Source: Schizochytrium sp. CCTCC M209059
Lineage: Eukaryota > Sar > Bigyra > Thraustochytrida > Thraustochytriidae
NCBI GenBank assembly: GCA_000818945.1
Contig: KN805448.1
Coordinates: 1-64,000 of the forward strand
Direction: 5' to 3'
Length of the DNA: 64,000 nucleotides
The stretch's first letter is position 1; every line of letters starts with the position of its first letter. Positions 48,701 to 57,207 of the stretch are shown piece by piece. The notes under the pieces were generated by a model that was not told where the DNA came from, searched no databases, and saw nothing but the letters and a program-made list of their open reading frames with translations. The position numbers were made by a program, and so were the translations under genes.

Positions 48701-50346
48701 AGACTTGCGACGCCGAATTTGTGGACTGCGAAGTGGCCGGTGCTACGCTCGAAAAGGTCTTTCTCAAGGAGGGGTATTGGCGCATCTCCAGCACATCGAC
48801 GGAATTTCTGGAGTGCCCCGAGCGAGCGTTTTGCAAGGGAGGCGCCTATGGTGATTATTGCAGCGCCCATCATGTGGGCATTCTGTGCGTCGATTGCGAA
48901 AGCGGGTACGCAATGCGTTCCGACACTTGCGAGCTCTGCACCGCAGCGACAACGTCACGCGATCGTGCAATCTCTGCGGTAGTGTGGATTTTTGCGGTTG
49001 TTCTTCTTATCACTCCAGCAGCGGTGACTGCCGTAAAGTGGAAGTGCTCCAATGAATCATTAGATGCTGCGAGACAGACGTCGGGACCGTTGGCCATAGT
49101 TCGCAGGTGGCTTTCTCAGGCCAGAGATTCGCTTGGTGTCATGCTACCCCACTTTGGCGTAAAGCTGCGCATTACGCTCGTTTTTTACCAACTTTTCACG
49201 CAATTTGTGAAAGTACTTGGAGTGGAGACTTCAGCTGCGTCTGTTCTCGGTGCATTTGTTGATTTGAACCTTGGGCGTCTGCTGGGCATTCTCCAAGTGG
49301 GCTGCAGCTACTCTGGCAACTTTTATACGCAGCTACTCCTTTTGACGGTGCTTCCGATTGTGGCGATCGGCGCCGTAATTGTCGCGGCGTGGATAACACA
49401 TCAAATGAGCGGCGTGACGACCGGGACGCGGGCTGCTCTGCAATTTGCTACATGGTGCGCATTTCAGATTCTCTGGCTCGTGTACGCTGGTATCGCTGCG
49501 ACACTGACAGAAACATTTCTTCCTCACGAGATGCCCAGGTACGAGGGCGATGAGGACCCGTACATGGCATTACGCGTGGACTATTCGATCGACTTTGACT
49601 CGACAGCGAGCCGTCGCGCTCGTGTTTACGCTGGTTTCATGTTTGTCTTGTATCCTGTGGGCGTTGGTGTGCTGTTCTTCGTGTCATCCTGGTGTCTCAA
49701 AAAAGGTTGGAGCCAAGGAGAAAATCTTTCTCGAAAGGCGATGGCAGAAGGTATTGCATTCCTATTGGAGCCGTATCGGGAGAATCGTTTCTGGTTTGAG
49801 AGTTTTGAGCTGTGGCGTCGATTCGTCTTGACATCAATCTTTATCCTCGTCACGCAGATTTCAGGTAGCGGCGGTGTATTCTTTTTCACCTTTGCGTGCG
49901 TGCTATTTGCGTGGTTCGTGGAGCTTGTCGCACCTTACACGGAAGCGACCGATTTCTGGCTTGCACGGGTGTCAATGATGTTTCTTGTTTGCCTCGGCGC
50001 GGTGGCATTGAGCACGAAGCTGAATCTTTGCGACGAGTCTCTCGCGACCAAGCTTTTTCGTGGTATTGCAGTGCTCGAGCTCATGGCCTTCGTTCTGTCT
50101 CTGGTCGTTGTGTTCTACACAAAGAAGAAAAGCAGTAGAACCAAATCACTCGCTTGCGACGAAGAATCGAGTCAAGGATCCACAGATGTATTTAAGGACG
50201 ACTCGCCATTTGTACAAGTTGCCGATGTGCTGAAAGCGAAAACATCGCAGACCAAAGATGGTGCCTCGTTTGCTTCGTCAAATGTTGATGATACTCATAT
50301 AATGGAAAACGGCATGGCAGCTGAAGAGGTTGTCAACTTTTCATGA
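45727..50346 (+). CDS. FG-GAP/VCBS-repeat, EGF-like, multi-TM cell-surface protein
   Basis: Predicted 1539 residues. N-terminal signal peptide (MTTNLRATRVLVAALVAALVALAL). A short Cys-rich unit (about 38-70) precedes about nine FG-GAP/VCBS repeats with calcium loops of the DxDxDGxxD type (ADLDGDGHDD, ADFDGDGDLD, TDLDNDGDLD, VDYDGDGDLD, VDLDGDGDFD, ADVDDDGDQD, TDIDADGDID, ADLDGDGDVD). Residues about 755-1075 are Cys-rich, EGF- and ephrin-receptor-like (GSFVNSEAGRCDPCPLGTFSEGP). From about 1080 there are about seven or eight hydrophobic helices, then a Ser/Lys-rich cytoplasmic tail. The layout suggests an adhesion- or sensor-type membrane protein, a class common in stramenopile genomes; ligand and signalling are unknown. 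The ATG at 45727 gives the signal peptide. It is intronless. An AGAATAAAG poly(A)-like sequence lies 18 bp beyond the stop. Confidence 0.88.
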   Translation: MTTNLRATRVLVAALVAALVALALDGSHAQPVTAESIGATCTALHRTTDGDSCGDCLPNYKTATAAGTCRHTPEPLQVVFDERSEADAFAAAATFAAIDEPWCFFAFADLDGDGHDDLVAGVDNFAWYRNEGGSSIATLPTADLNIGGFSCPENVVFADFDGDGDLDCLVANYRAPLELEDIAFFRNDGNVSMPAFVAAPNDPFPEALYASITAMSSTFEDSCFSSVSDEYSSGALSNCIRTLSVTDLDNDGDLDIFILPSLFPEVIYLRNVGTLANPQFVNAVSTLNPFNGIAFESPEAMKSTLHFADFDFDGDLDAYLIGIPENEEDASTITYFRNRGNAQTPRFALVENVASPFALTSSYQNASTTYLRVGRVQDNKDFVLLMVDSQEKLTALLSRPTRGVDAYTGHPMPLLDIDNMLAHYGVGNRTFRIFSLGTQKWTFVDYDGDGDLDYIQLFNGFPATRADKDSGYTLINGVRRVDYVWAISNVGSSERPEFSFSGSVPALEDLVNAAGRFIGAEDPDGDGLLNVVIDDIATVDLDGDGDFDMVLASDNLLIYVPNTGNGTHMAFDEAVNQTLSPFREIELDGPCYIAFADVDDDGDQDLLTLGSTGFAFFRNDGSTQNPAFVPVEDSNQNPFVHLEGFTSETHTDLMFTDIDADGDIDLVFALQGDYVSRYPTESDYNSFTVRNTGNATYPHFEAAKEKQFSYDGSVWGDRYRIYQGYADLDGDGDVDRIEQLSDLTSFDVVLNFNRNTARECLSDCSSRGYCMQPDNNTLAALGGVEKALMDVDSIDAKSIDDLAGVCICTSSDFEGNACELCASDLVYGRDCDQSCPVFSRTHAQPAYPLSLAIDDCVCDEGFVQVDVGDTFECHCPAGSFVNSEAGRCDPCPLGTFSEGPSADTFCAACAPYGSLTAALGASEESMCVCPADRVEANGTCVCAIGFYQHEGDDALVCRKCPAERPFTLRAGALSESECVAPTGTMLVNGEVETCDAEFVDCEVAGATLEKVFLKEGYWRISSTSTEFLECPERAFCKGGAYGDYCSAHHVGILCVDCESGYAMRSDTCELCTAATTSRDRAISAVVWIFAVVLLITPAAVTAVKWKCSNESLDAARQTSGPLAIVRRWLSQARDSLGVMLPHFGVKLRITLVFYQLFTQFVKVLGVETSAASVLGAFVDLNLGRLLGILQVGCSYSGNFYTQLLLLTVLPIVAIGAVIVAAWITHQMSGVTTGTRAALQFATWCAFQILWLVYAGIAATLTETFLPHEMPRYEGDEDPYMALRVDYSIDFDSTASRRARVYAGFMFVLYPVGVGVLFFVSSWCLKKGWSQGENLSRKAMAEGIAFLLEPYRENRFWFESFELWRRFVLTSIFILVTQISGSGGVFFFTFACVLFAWFVELVAPYTEATDFWLARVSMMFLVCLGAVALSTKLNLCDESLATKLFRGIAVLELMAFVLSLVVVFYTKKKSSRTKSLACDEESSQGSTDVFKDDSPFVQVADVLKAKTSQTKDGASFASSNVDDTHIMENGMAAEEVVNFS

Positions 50347-50573
50347 GTGAGAGCATTGGGCAGAATAAAGTCAAGGAGTTGCGTGAAATGATTTGTATCT
50401 TTGCAGAAACTGGCTCGGCAAATTGCGGGCTTAGCAACTGCATATGTCAGACAGTAACAGTTTCCCTTTTTCTTTTCTTTTTTGCTGCTGCCCCGATTCC
50501 AGCGAAAGGTCTCAATCGACTGCATCCAAGAGAAGATGAGGAAAGTAGAGAAAGAGGTCAAGAAAGAATAGTA
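50347..50573. other. Convergent 3' intergenic region
   Basis: 227 bp between the FG-GAP gene (+) and the AIMP1-like gene (-). It has an AATAAA-like signal near 50365 for the plus-strand gene and a T-rich stretch near 50465-50480. No gene is seen. Confidence 0.6.
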
Positions 50574-51818
50574 TTATGAAACGATTCCATTGGCGATCGT
50601 AGGGACCGAGCAAGGACCCTTGCTGGTCGTAAAGAGATGCACCTTGCCATCTTGGCCAAGCCAGCAGGGGTTGCGGTCGGCAGTGGTCTTCAGGTTGGGA
50701 GCGACAGCCTCGAAGATCTTCTTCTTGGCGACCTGAGCTGGGGTGGCGGGCTCAAAGGGGCCGCCCTCGATGCCCTGGAAGACAATGCGCTCACCAATCT
50801 CTGCACCGGCCGGGGGGTCAACGACTTCAACCTGTGTCTTGTCGGCGTTGCTGGCGCAGAGCACCATTCCGTTCGAAAGGTAGCCTCCAAGCTTGCGTGC
50901 CTTGAGGTTGCAGAGCACCAAGCAGAGACGGCCTTCGAGGTCAGAGGGAGAGCTGTAAAAGCTGCGGAGGCCAGACGCAATAGGACGCGGCTCCTCCTCG
51001 CCAACATCGATCGATTCGCAAAAGAGGTGATCCGAAGCCTCGTGGTTCCAGCATTTGACAATCTTACCAACGCGAATGTCCATCTTGGTGATGATGGGCT
51101 GGTCGTCTGCCGGAGCAGGGGCGTTGTTGCCCTTCTTTTTGGCGTCCTTTGCGGGCTTGGCGTCCTTGGCGCCTCCCTTGGCTTCCTTCTTATTCTTGTT
51201 GTTCTTGTTGTCGGCGGGCTTTTCGGCGCCCTTCTTGGCGTCCTTATCGGCATCGCCCCGGGCCACCTTGGCCGGCGGCACAGAGGATCCGGCAGCAGCG
51301 TTGGGAAGCTTGGACCAGACGTCCGGGACGGCGAACTTGACCTGTTTGAGGTCTTGGCCCGCAGCGGCCTGAACACTCTCGTCGAGCTGGAGCGAGTTGA
51401 ACCACCTGCAGGCCGCAGGGACGGAGTCGCTCGACTTGGGCTGGAAACTCGTCCGCAGGGCCCAAAAGAGAGCCAAATCGGCCAGCGAGGGGTACAAGGG
51501 AGAGGCCACAAAGCTCTGCGTCTGCAGGCAGCCGTCGAGGGCCTCGAGGACCTTTTGCACGCTCTTCTCGTCGCCGTCCACGGCCTCCTTGGACTTGACG
51601 CTCAGCCACTGCGCGACGCGGGCCTGCTCCTCTGCGCCGGCGCCCAGCCACCTCCGCTGCGCCTCCGGGGCGCCGCCGGCCGCCTCCACGACGGCGCGCA
51701 GCTGCGCATTCGGCAGGCTCGCCGCCTTGCGCGCGGCATCCGCGACCGCCGCGGCGCCCGAGGCGCCTGCGCGGGCCACCACGCCCGCCACGAACTGCAG
51801 CTCTCCGGCCGCCGCCAT
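50574..51818 (-). CDS. AIMP1/Arc1p-like tRNA-binding protein
   Basis: Predicted 414 residues. The C-terminal ~170 residues form an EMAP-II/Trbp111-type OB-fold tRNA-binding domain (ITKMDIRVGKIVKCWNHEAS, LFCESIDVGEEEPRPIASGL, GYLSNGMVLCAS, then a C-terminal EMAP-like cap NPCWLGQDGKVHLFTTSKG). The middle is a Lys/Ala-rich linker (VAKDAKKGAEKPADN-like, repeat of KDAKPAKDAKKKG). The N-terminal half resembles the GST-C-like module of Arc1p/AIMP proteins (FVASPLYPSLADLALFWALR). Arc1p and AIMP1 anchor aminoacyl-tRNA synthetases and deliver tRNA. The start is the ATG at 51818 (MAAAGELQF); the frame upstream opens at GTG (51917). A free-standing tyrosyl- or methionyl-tRNA synthetase C-terminal fragment is less likely, as no synthetase catalytic motif is present. 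Confidence 0.88.
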   Translation of the reverse strand: MAAAGELQFVAGVVARAGASGAAAVADAARKAASLPNAQLRAVVEAAGGAPEAQRRWLGAGAEEQARVAQWLSVKSKEAVDGDEKSVQKVLEALDGCLQTQSFVASPLYPSLADLALFWALRTSFQPKSSDSVPAACRWFNSLQLDESVQAAAGQDLKQVKFAVPDVWSKLPNAAAGSSVPPAKVARGDADKDAKKGAEKPADNKNNKNKKEAKGGAKDAKPAKDAKKKGNNAPAPADDQPIITKMDIRVGKIVKCWNHEASDHLFCESIDVGEEEPRPIASGLRSFYSSPSDLEGRLCLVLCNLKARKLGGYLSNGMVLCASNADKTQVEVVDPPAGAEIGERIVFQGIEGGPFEPATPAQVAKKKIFEAVAPNLKTTADRNPCWLGQDGKVHLFTTSKGPCSVPTIANGIVS

Positions 51819-52411
51819 CCTGTCTCGCGCGCGCTCGCCGCCTCGCTCCACGTGCCTCCGCGTCTGGCTCCACCTCGCGGGAATCGGGCTTTGCTTGCTT
51901 TCTTCGTCCTCGATCACCGTCGATCGATCTCACTGTCAATCAATCAATCGATCAATCGATCAATCGATCAATCGATCATCCTGCCTGCCATCCACACATA
52001 TATACGTAGTACCTAATACTACGCTGGCAGACAGAAAGAACTTGCCAAGAGACTGCTTCTCCTGTCACTGGCGCCGACAGCGACGGGAAGAGCGTGGAGG
52101 TCGGGGGCGGCGGCCGTCGAGGAGCCGGGGCCTCGAGCTGCGAGAGTGAAAGCGTCACGCATGGTGGCGGTGTCGGTTCGCCCTCAAAAGGCGATGTGGT
52201 TCAAGAATGAAGGCACTCGTTGAGGATGAGGATGAAGAAGATGATCCCGAGGCGCGCACACACCTTTACGGACAGAAAGGGAGAGAACCCTGACGTTTGA
52301 GAACGCAAAGCGGGGCGAACTTGGCATGTTGACGAGGACGAGAACGCTGAGCGCGCGCAGCAGCTTCGCACTGCAGAGCGAGAGCACAAGAGAAGAGGAA
52401 AGCTAAAGGTC
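51819..52411. promoter_or_regulatory. Divergent AIMP1-like/TRAF-zinc-finger intergenic region
   Basis: 593 bp, probably holding both promoters. It includes an ATCA/ATCG array at about 51936-51978 (units of TCAATCGA) and a possible TATATATACGTAG stretch at about 51996-52010. No gene is seen. Confidence 0.5.
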
Positions 52412-54040
52412 ATGCCGGTGACCTTCGCACCTGCGAGACTGCCGGCTGCGCGCGGCGGCGGCGGTAGCGGCGGCGGCGGCAAGTCGAGGGTGCACGGGAA
52501 AACGCGCAGCCTCGAGCGCAGGGGAACGCTAGAGCGCGACGCGCGCACGCTCGACCTGGAGGAGCAAGAACCGGAATTCTCTTGCCCAGACTGCGGTGAA
52601 GATGTACCTGTCCGTAAGATTCAGGAGCACACGCGTATCGCATGTGATTTTCGCATCGTGACCTGCAAGGCGCCAGGGTGTAAACTCCGCGTGCCATTCG
52701 TTGACCTCGACTGGCACCGCGAAGTGGACTGCAAGTACACCCGTCGAAGGCGGAGACTTGTTCGCTCTGCGCAAAGCCACGCCGAAGAAATGGCAACTGC
52801 ATCTTGCAAGGCCTGTGGCGAAAGCTTTCCCAAAGCCAAAGCCGAGAGACATGCATGGGTATGCCAAGAAAAGTTGGTCGCCTGCCCCAATGTCATCACT
52901 GGGTGTCTCGCTTTTGTCAAGGCTTCCGATCTCGACGAGCATCTTGCGCAGAATTGCAAGCACCAGGCGCGCCGTCGTGATCTCGCGTGCAAATTTCGTG
53001 AAATGGAGGCCTCGGGACTCTCATGCGAGGCGTGCGGGCAGCAAGGCATTGATGTAAGAGGTTGGCGCAGGCACAGAGAAAACGACTGCCCGATGCGTTT
53101 AATCCAGTGTCCTCTTAATTGTGGCGCAAAAGGTATTGTTTGGCAGCACCTTGAGGACCACTACGAAGAGTCCTGCCCACGACGACAAAAGAGAGACGAA
53201 CTCATCAAAAGTGGACAGGCCAAAGTCACAACAAGTTTTCGATGCACCATGGGATGCGGCGCACGAATACCAGAGGCTTGTATGCCTGGCCACATTAAGC
53301 GAGAGTGTCCAAATCGCTATGTCCAGTGCGAGTGTGGTCACAGCATCCGTATCAAAGATCGCGCTCTGCACCAGCGCACAGATCTCGTCTACACTGTGCA
53401 TCGAGTAGCGCGTTGCATTTTTGCAGTTCGTCGCGAGGGTCTCGCGTCTCTTTCTCTGGCCCGCGGACGAATGCCGCAACAAGTCGCGTGTCCACTGGAG
53501 TGTGGCGAACATCTCACACACAAAGAGCTCCAGGATCATGTTCGCCATCTGTGCAGCAATCGCCTTGTCCAATGTCGATTTACCCACATTCAATGCGGAC
53601 TTAACGGAAGGAAATTGCGCGCTGGCGACATTGCGCGTCACGAGCGAGAGGAATGCGCGGGCGCTGCTGCATTTCGCAAACAAATCGAAAACGGTCAGCG
53701 ACGCAAGCTTCATGAAACGTGTTCTCAAGCATGTGGCACTGCGCTTCCCCATGCCCGCATGCGCACACACCAAAAGCATGTTTGCGCGCAGCGTCCTGTC
53801 CCGTGCCGTCTTGGATGCGGCCATCTTGTCCCCTGGGCAGGACAAGAGGCGCATATTCGTGGAGGATCTTGTACGGTTGCCTTACAGCGTGAGGCACTTG
53901 CTCGTCATTCTGAAAAACGCGCTCAGAAAAAGAAGGAGTTGCAGTTGCAAGAGCTTAAACAGCGCAAGGAAGAAAGGAGAGAAGCAGACGAGCTCTCCGT
54001 CAGCTCTGAAGAATCTGCCACGTCTACTGAGCAAAACTGA
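52412..54040 (+). CDS. TRAF-type zinc-finger array protein
   Basis: Predicted 542 residues. It is dominated by Cys/His repeats of the TRAF-zinc-finger type: CPDCGEDVPVRKIQEH, CKACGESFPKAKAERH, CEACGQQGIDVRGWRRH, CPLNCGAKGIVWQHLEDH, CTMGCGARIPEACMPGH, CECGHSIRIKDRALH, CPLECGEHLTHKELQDH, CSQACGTALPHARMRTH and CRLGCGHLVPWAGQEAH. I see no RING and no MATH domain, so it is not a typical TRAF E3. Between the sixth and seventh units (about residues 325-355) the sequence loses the expected Cys and is Arg/Val/Ser-rich, as if degenerate or an unspliced in-frame intron. The Gly-rich N-terminus and the Lys/Glu/Gln coiled C-terminus flank the array. The ATG at 52412 is the first Met. Function is unknown; protein binding is likely. 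Confidence 0.82.
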   Translation: MPVTFAPARLPAARGGGGSGGGGKSRVHGKTRSLERRGTLERDARTLDLEEQEPEFSCPDCGEDVPVRKIQEHTRIACDFRIVTCKAPGCKLRVPFVDLDWHREVDCKYTRRRRRLVRSAQSHAEEMATASCKACGESFPKAKAERHAWVCQEKLVACPNVITGCLAFVKASDLDEHLAQNCKHQARRRDLACKFREMEASGLSCEACGQQGIDVRGWRRHRENDCPMRLIQCPLNCGAKGIVWQHLEDHYEESCPRRQKRDELIKSGQAKVTTSFRCTMGCGARIPEACMPGHIKRECPNRYVQCECGHSIRIKDRALHQRTDLVYTVHRVARCIFAVRREGLASLSLARGRMPQQVACPLECGEHLTHKELQDHVRHLCSNRLVQCRFTHIQCGLNGRKLRAGDIARHEREECAGAAAFRKQIENGQRRKLHETCSQACGTALPHARMRTHQKHVCAQRPVPCRLGCGHLVPWAGQEAHIRGGSCTVALQREALARHSEKRAQKKKELQLQELKQRKEERREADELSVSSEESATSTEQN

Positions 54041-54275
54041 GAAGATGGGATATAGCATGGGAGACACAATCGCGAACAACCTATTCATTAAAATAGAATA
54101 TACTTTTGCGGGTTGTTGGACGTATGTGTGAATATACAGTCCAAAAAATATAAACGAGTTACGGTGTTTCGTAAAGACCATTTACCTGCTTGCCGTTTTG
54201 CTTACTTGGTTTGCTTGCTGGTTTACTTACTGAGCATGAACCGATGAATCGGTGCGAAGCTCACATGTAGTTCCT

Positions 54276-55988
54276 TCAACTGTCGTGCTCTGTATCAGCG
54301 CGGAGACGTTCGTGAACATCTTCGATCATGATCTTGATTCGATCTCCGAATTCAAGTCCACCTTGAAAATCTTCCACGAGAACTTCTTCTCGAGTTGGGC
54401 GCCGTCTTTGTGCATGACAGAATTTGCTTATTCTCAAGCCGCTTCCGGCATCGCGATGGTCATCACTCCGATGCTCTCCTGGCCAGCCGGGCATGAGTTG
54501 CTGCTCTTGGCCGAGACGTATCTGCTCCTCTTCAAGATTATTCAGAAGAGTGGCTTCGGTAGCACTGAGCGCATCGAATTCGGCCAAAAGGTCTTCCATG
54601 TCAACCGATGGACTATTGATGACCTCCCCGCATCCGCCGTCCTCGAACGGATAAAGACCAGTGGTGTCAATAGTCGTTGGTGCGAAGAAACGACGTTTTG
54701 GCAACTCGGGAACGCGCTCAAGCCGACGCAGTAACTTGTCAATATCCTTCTCCGAGTACTTGTTTGGCGCAACAGTGTTGGCGGCTCGCTTCAAGACGTC
54801 CACAGACTGCTTTTTGCGCCATCGAGAAGGTCGCTTGCGCACTTGAGCTCTTGGTCTTCGCTCGCGCTGTCTTGGTGCAGAGTGAATTTGTCTTTCGACA
54901 GGCGTCTTCAATCTGGTCCCTGCTGCGTGCGCGGTTTGTGGCCGCACAGTCCGAGGGACATGAGGAGTCGCTCGCAGTTGCGTCCTTGGAAATGTCATGG
55001 CTGGGGTCTCCGCTGCGAGATTGTCGCCACTCTCTTGCGACTGGGCATCAAGGTCAGTGGGAAAAGAGTCAAGGCCATAAGACGTCGCCGATGAGGAGTC
55101 GAGATCAGAAACGGGGGTGAAAGAGACTGCTCCCTTGTACACCTCGAAAAGACTGTTCATTCGCTTGTCGCGCGGATCTGCGGTCTCTGACACACGAAAG
55201 ATTTTGAGAAAATGCTTGCTCAAGCAACTGCGACCAAATGCTGAAAGCGCGAGGACGCCAGCGCGCACCATGCGCTTCAAGGGAGCCTCGACGTGGCGAA
55301 ACGTGTTTGCGAGCATTGTCAAAACGTCGCCTTCCACGAGCAGGTTTCGTGCCAGCGCGTACAGCCCTTCAACTTGTGTCAGAGGCAAGAGCGCAGCGTC
55401 GGGTCCGAAGCCTTGGATGTTGACAGCGGCTGCGTCATCAGGGGAGGCGCCCCCGCTTTTAAGCGCTCGAATAATAGCAGTAAAATTGTCGCCGAGCGTC
55501 TCGAGATACAGAAATGTGAAGCGACAAGCATCAGCAGCAAGCACGGGAGCCTCCGTGCCATACTTTACCATACTTTGCAGAACGGGCTCCAGGTCTCCAC
55601 TTGTAAGTGCTTTTGCATGCGGTCCTCGGGCGACCAAACACAAGAGGCGAATCGCGAGATGACAGCACTCAAGATCGTGAGGTCGTTTGCGGATAATAGC
55701 CGATAGTTTGCGTGGCCGAAGCGCTGCGCGCACTTCACTCCGTCCGCGAGATGAGGCTTTGCTGATGAAGTCGAGCACGCGGAGGATCTCAAAGGTGGAT
55801 CGGCCTTGAAGGCAGGTGACCAGTGCAGGTGCAAGATCTTTCCCGAGTGCATGATGCAGCGCGACCGGGTCGCGTCTCACAAGATCGCCGAGCTTCCGCA
55901 CGTCCGCGACCTCCACGGGCGGCGTCCGGAGCAACTCGAGCAGATTGCGCACAAGCGCTGCAGTGACGCCCTTGAGCGTTGGCGCCAT
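54276..55988 (-). CDS. Unrecognised helical protein (ARM/HEAT-like candidate), 5' end unresolved
   Basis: About 570 residues from the internal ATG at 55988, but the frame stays open to 56192 with sequence that looks coding (EEGKALLRGVVARERRQAHE). The codon at 56192 is TTG, so an upstream exon with the true ATG is likely. A TTTTCAG-like acceptor lies at about 56194-56200 on the complement, but I could not place a donor with matching phase. The N-terminal ~330 residues are helical and Leu-rich without obvious motifs, as in ARM/HEAT-type repeats. The rest is disordered and basic, with a helical patch near the C-terminus (SEKDIDKLLRRLERVPELPKR) and the segment MEDLLAEFDALSATEATLLNNLEEE. The family is not recognised. 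Confidence 0.65.
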   Translation of the reverse strand: MAPTLKGVTAALVRNLLELLRTPPVEVADVRKLGDLVRRDPVALHHALGKDLAPALVTCLQGRSTFEILRVLDFISKASSRGRSEVRAALRPRKLSAIIRKRPHDLECCHLAIRLLCLVARGPHAKALTSGDLEPVLQSMVKYGTEAPVLAADACRFTFLYLETLGDNFTAIIRALKSGGASPDDAAAVNIQGFGPDAALLPLTQVEGLYALARNLLVEGDVLTMLANTFRHVEAPLKRMVRAGVLALSAFGRSCLSKHFLKIFRVSETADPRDKRMNSLFEVYKGAVSFTPVSDLDSSSATSYGLDSFPTDLDAQSQESGDNLAAETPAMTFPRTQLRATPHVPRTVRPQTAHAAGTRLKTPVERQIHSAPRQRERRPRAQVRKRPSRWRKKQSVDVLKRAANTVAPNKYSEKDIDKLLRRLERVPELPKRRFFAPTTIDTTGLYPFEDGGCGEVINSPSVDMEDLLAEFDALSATEATLLNNLEEEQIRLGQEQQLMPGWPGEHRSDDHRDAGSGLRISKFCHAQRRRPTREEVLVEDFQGGLEFGDRIKIMIEDVHERLRADTEHDS

Positions 55989-56192
55989 TGCCGCTGTTGC
56001 CAGTTCTCGGAGTTGATCTGGCGCAAACAATCGATCGAGAGCGGGGTTTTGCCCCCACCACTCGTGCGCCTGACGGCGCTCTCGAGCAACCACGCCACGC
56101 AGCAAGGCTTTCCCTTCTTCCTTTGTCGCTCCTCGGGAAAGCCAGCAAGTGAGTTTGTCCCCACCGTAAGGCAAGCGAGCACGACAAAGCAA

Positions 56193-57207
56193 GCTGAAAA
56201 GCCAACGAGTATAGTCAGACAGTTCTTGTGTCTCACAATATATTGCAAGTCATAATCGTCGGACCAAGCCAATCGACACGCTGCGTGAGGCGGCTCGTCA
56301 CGCACGCGATAGGACTCCTTGCTCGTCTCTTTGACCCCCTTCGCTCTGCCCTCTTGGAAAGTATTTCCAACGGCGCAAAGGATACAGTTCCTGCCGCACT
56401 GACTGCTTCAAAAGGACTAGGCCTAGGCCTAGGCCGACCCAGATGCTTTTCGTGGAGTGAAAACCACCACTTTTTATCACAACCTCTACCACCGCGGGCT
56501 TCGACAGGCACAGTAAGACACTGGACAGACTGCTTCCTCGCTGGTTGGTGGCTCGACGTGTCGCGAATCAATGTCAGACTCATTCGCATAAACTTCAACC
56601 ACCAAGCAGCGGAACTTCAAGTGATTCAAGTTCAACTCTAGTGACGACGCTCAACGGATCGCTGGCGAGGGTTCCGTGAGGGTCCCCGGACCACGTTCCC
56701 ACGGGTGCACATGAGGGTACGCGAACTTACCTTCCTGTTTCCGGGTTTGTCGATACTGATACATCAGGCCAGAGCAGCTGGCATCCACAAACTGACGTGC
56801 GAGCGAGGCGCGCGCCTCCGGGGCCGGGGCCGGGGCCGGGGCGGGGCGGGGCGCCTGTCCCGCTGCCGCGAGGGCTCCTTCGCCGCCGCCTGGCCCGGCG
56901 AAGCTGGCGAAGCTGGCTGCCGTGTCTGCAGGTTTCTGCTTTGCTGACTGGCGGCTGAAGTTGGAGGACTTTGCCTGGCGAGGCCGAGCTCGCTCGTCGC
57001 AGCGGGGATTCCATACGCTCTCGCGGCCTCTCGCGGCCTCTCGCGGCCTCTCGCGGCCTCTCGCGCGTGCGAGGCGCGCGCGCCGCTGCCGCGGTGCCGT
57101 GCTTCTTGTTCGCTCAACGTGCTGGGACGAAGAAGCTGCGCTAGGACCAGTTCGAGCTCTCTGGCCGTGCGGCAGACCAGACCTCCCAAGAAAGGCAAAC
57201 ACGAGAC
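56193..57207. promoter_or_regulatory. Divergent intergenic region with short tandem arrays
   Basis: About 1 kb. It contains CTAGGC units (56417-56435), a GGGGCC-type array (about 56818-56852) and a 10-bp TCTCGCGGCC array at 57018-57065 just upstream of the lipase start. The 5' exon of the minus-strand gene may lie at the left end. No other gene is called. Confidence 0.5.
57018..57065. repeat. 10-bp tandem array TCTCGCGGCC
   Basis: Nearly five consecutive copies of CTCTCGCGGC/TCTCGCGGCC with no mismatch, ending 140 bp upstream of the lipase ATG. The position, in the presumed promoter or 5' UTR, makes it a candidate regulatory repeat, but simple-sequence slippage is the default explanation. 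Confidence 0.9.

Noticed and set aside
56818..56852. GGGGCC-type array reminiscent of the human C9orf72 repeat
   Set aside because: Short, imperfect, in an unrelated intergenic region; the likeness is coincidental.
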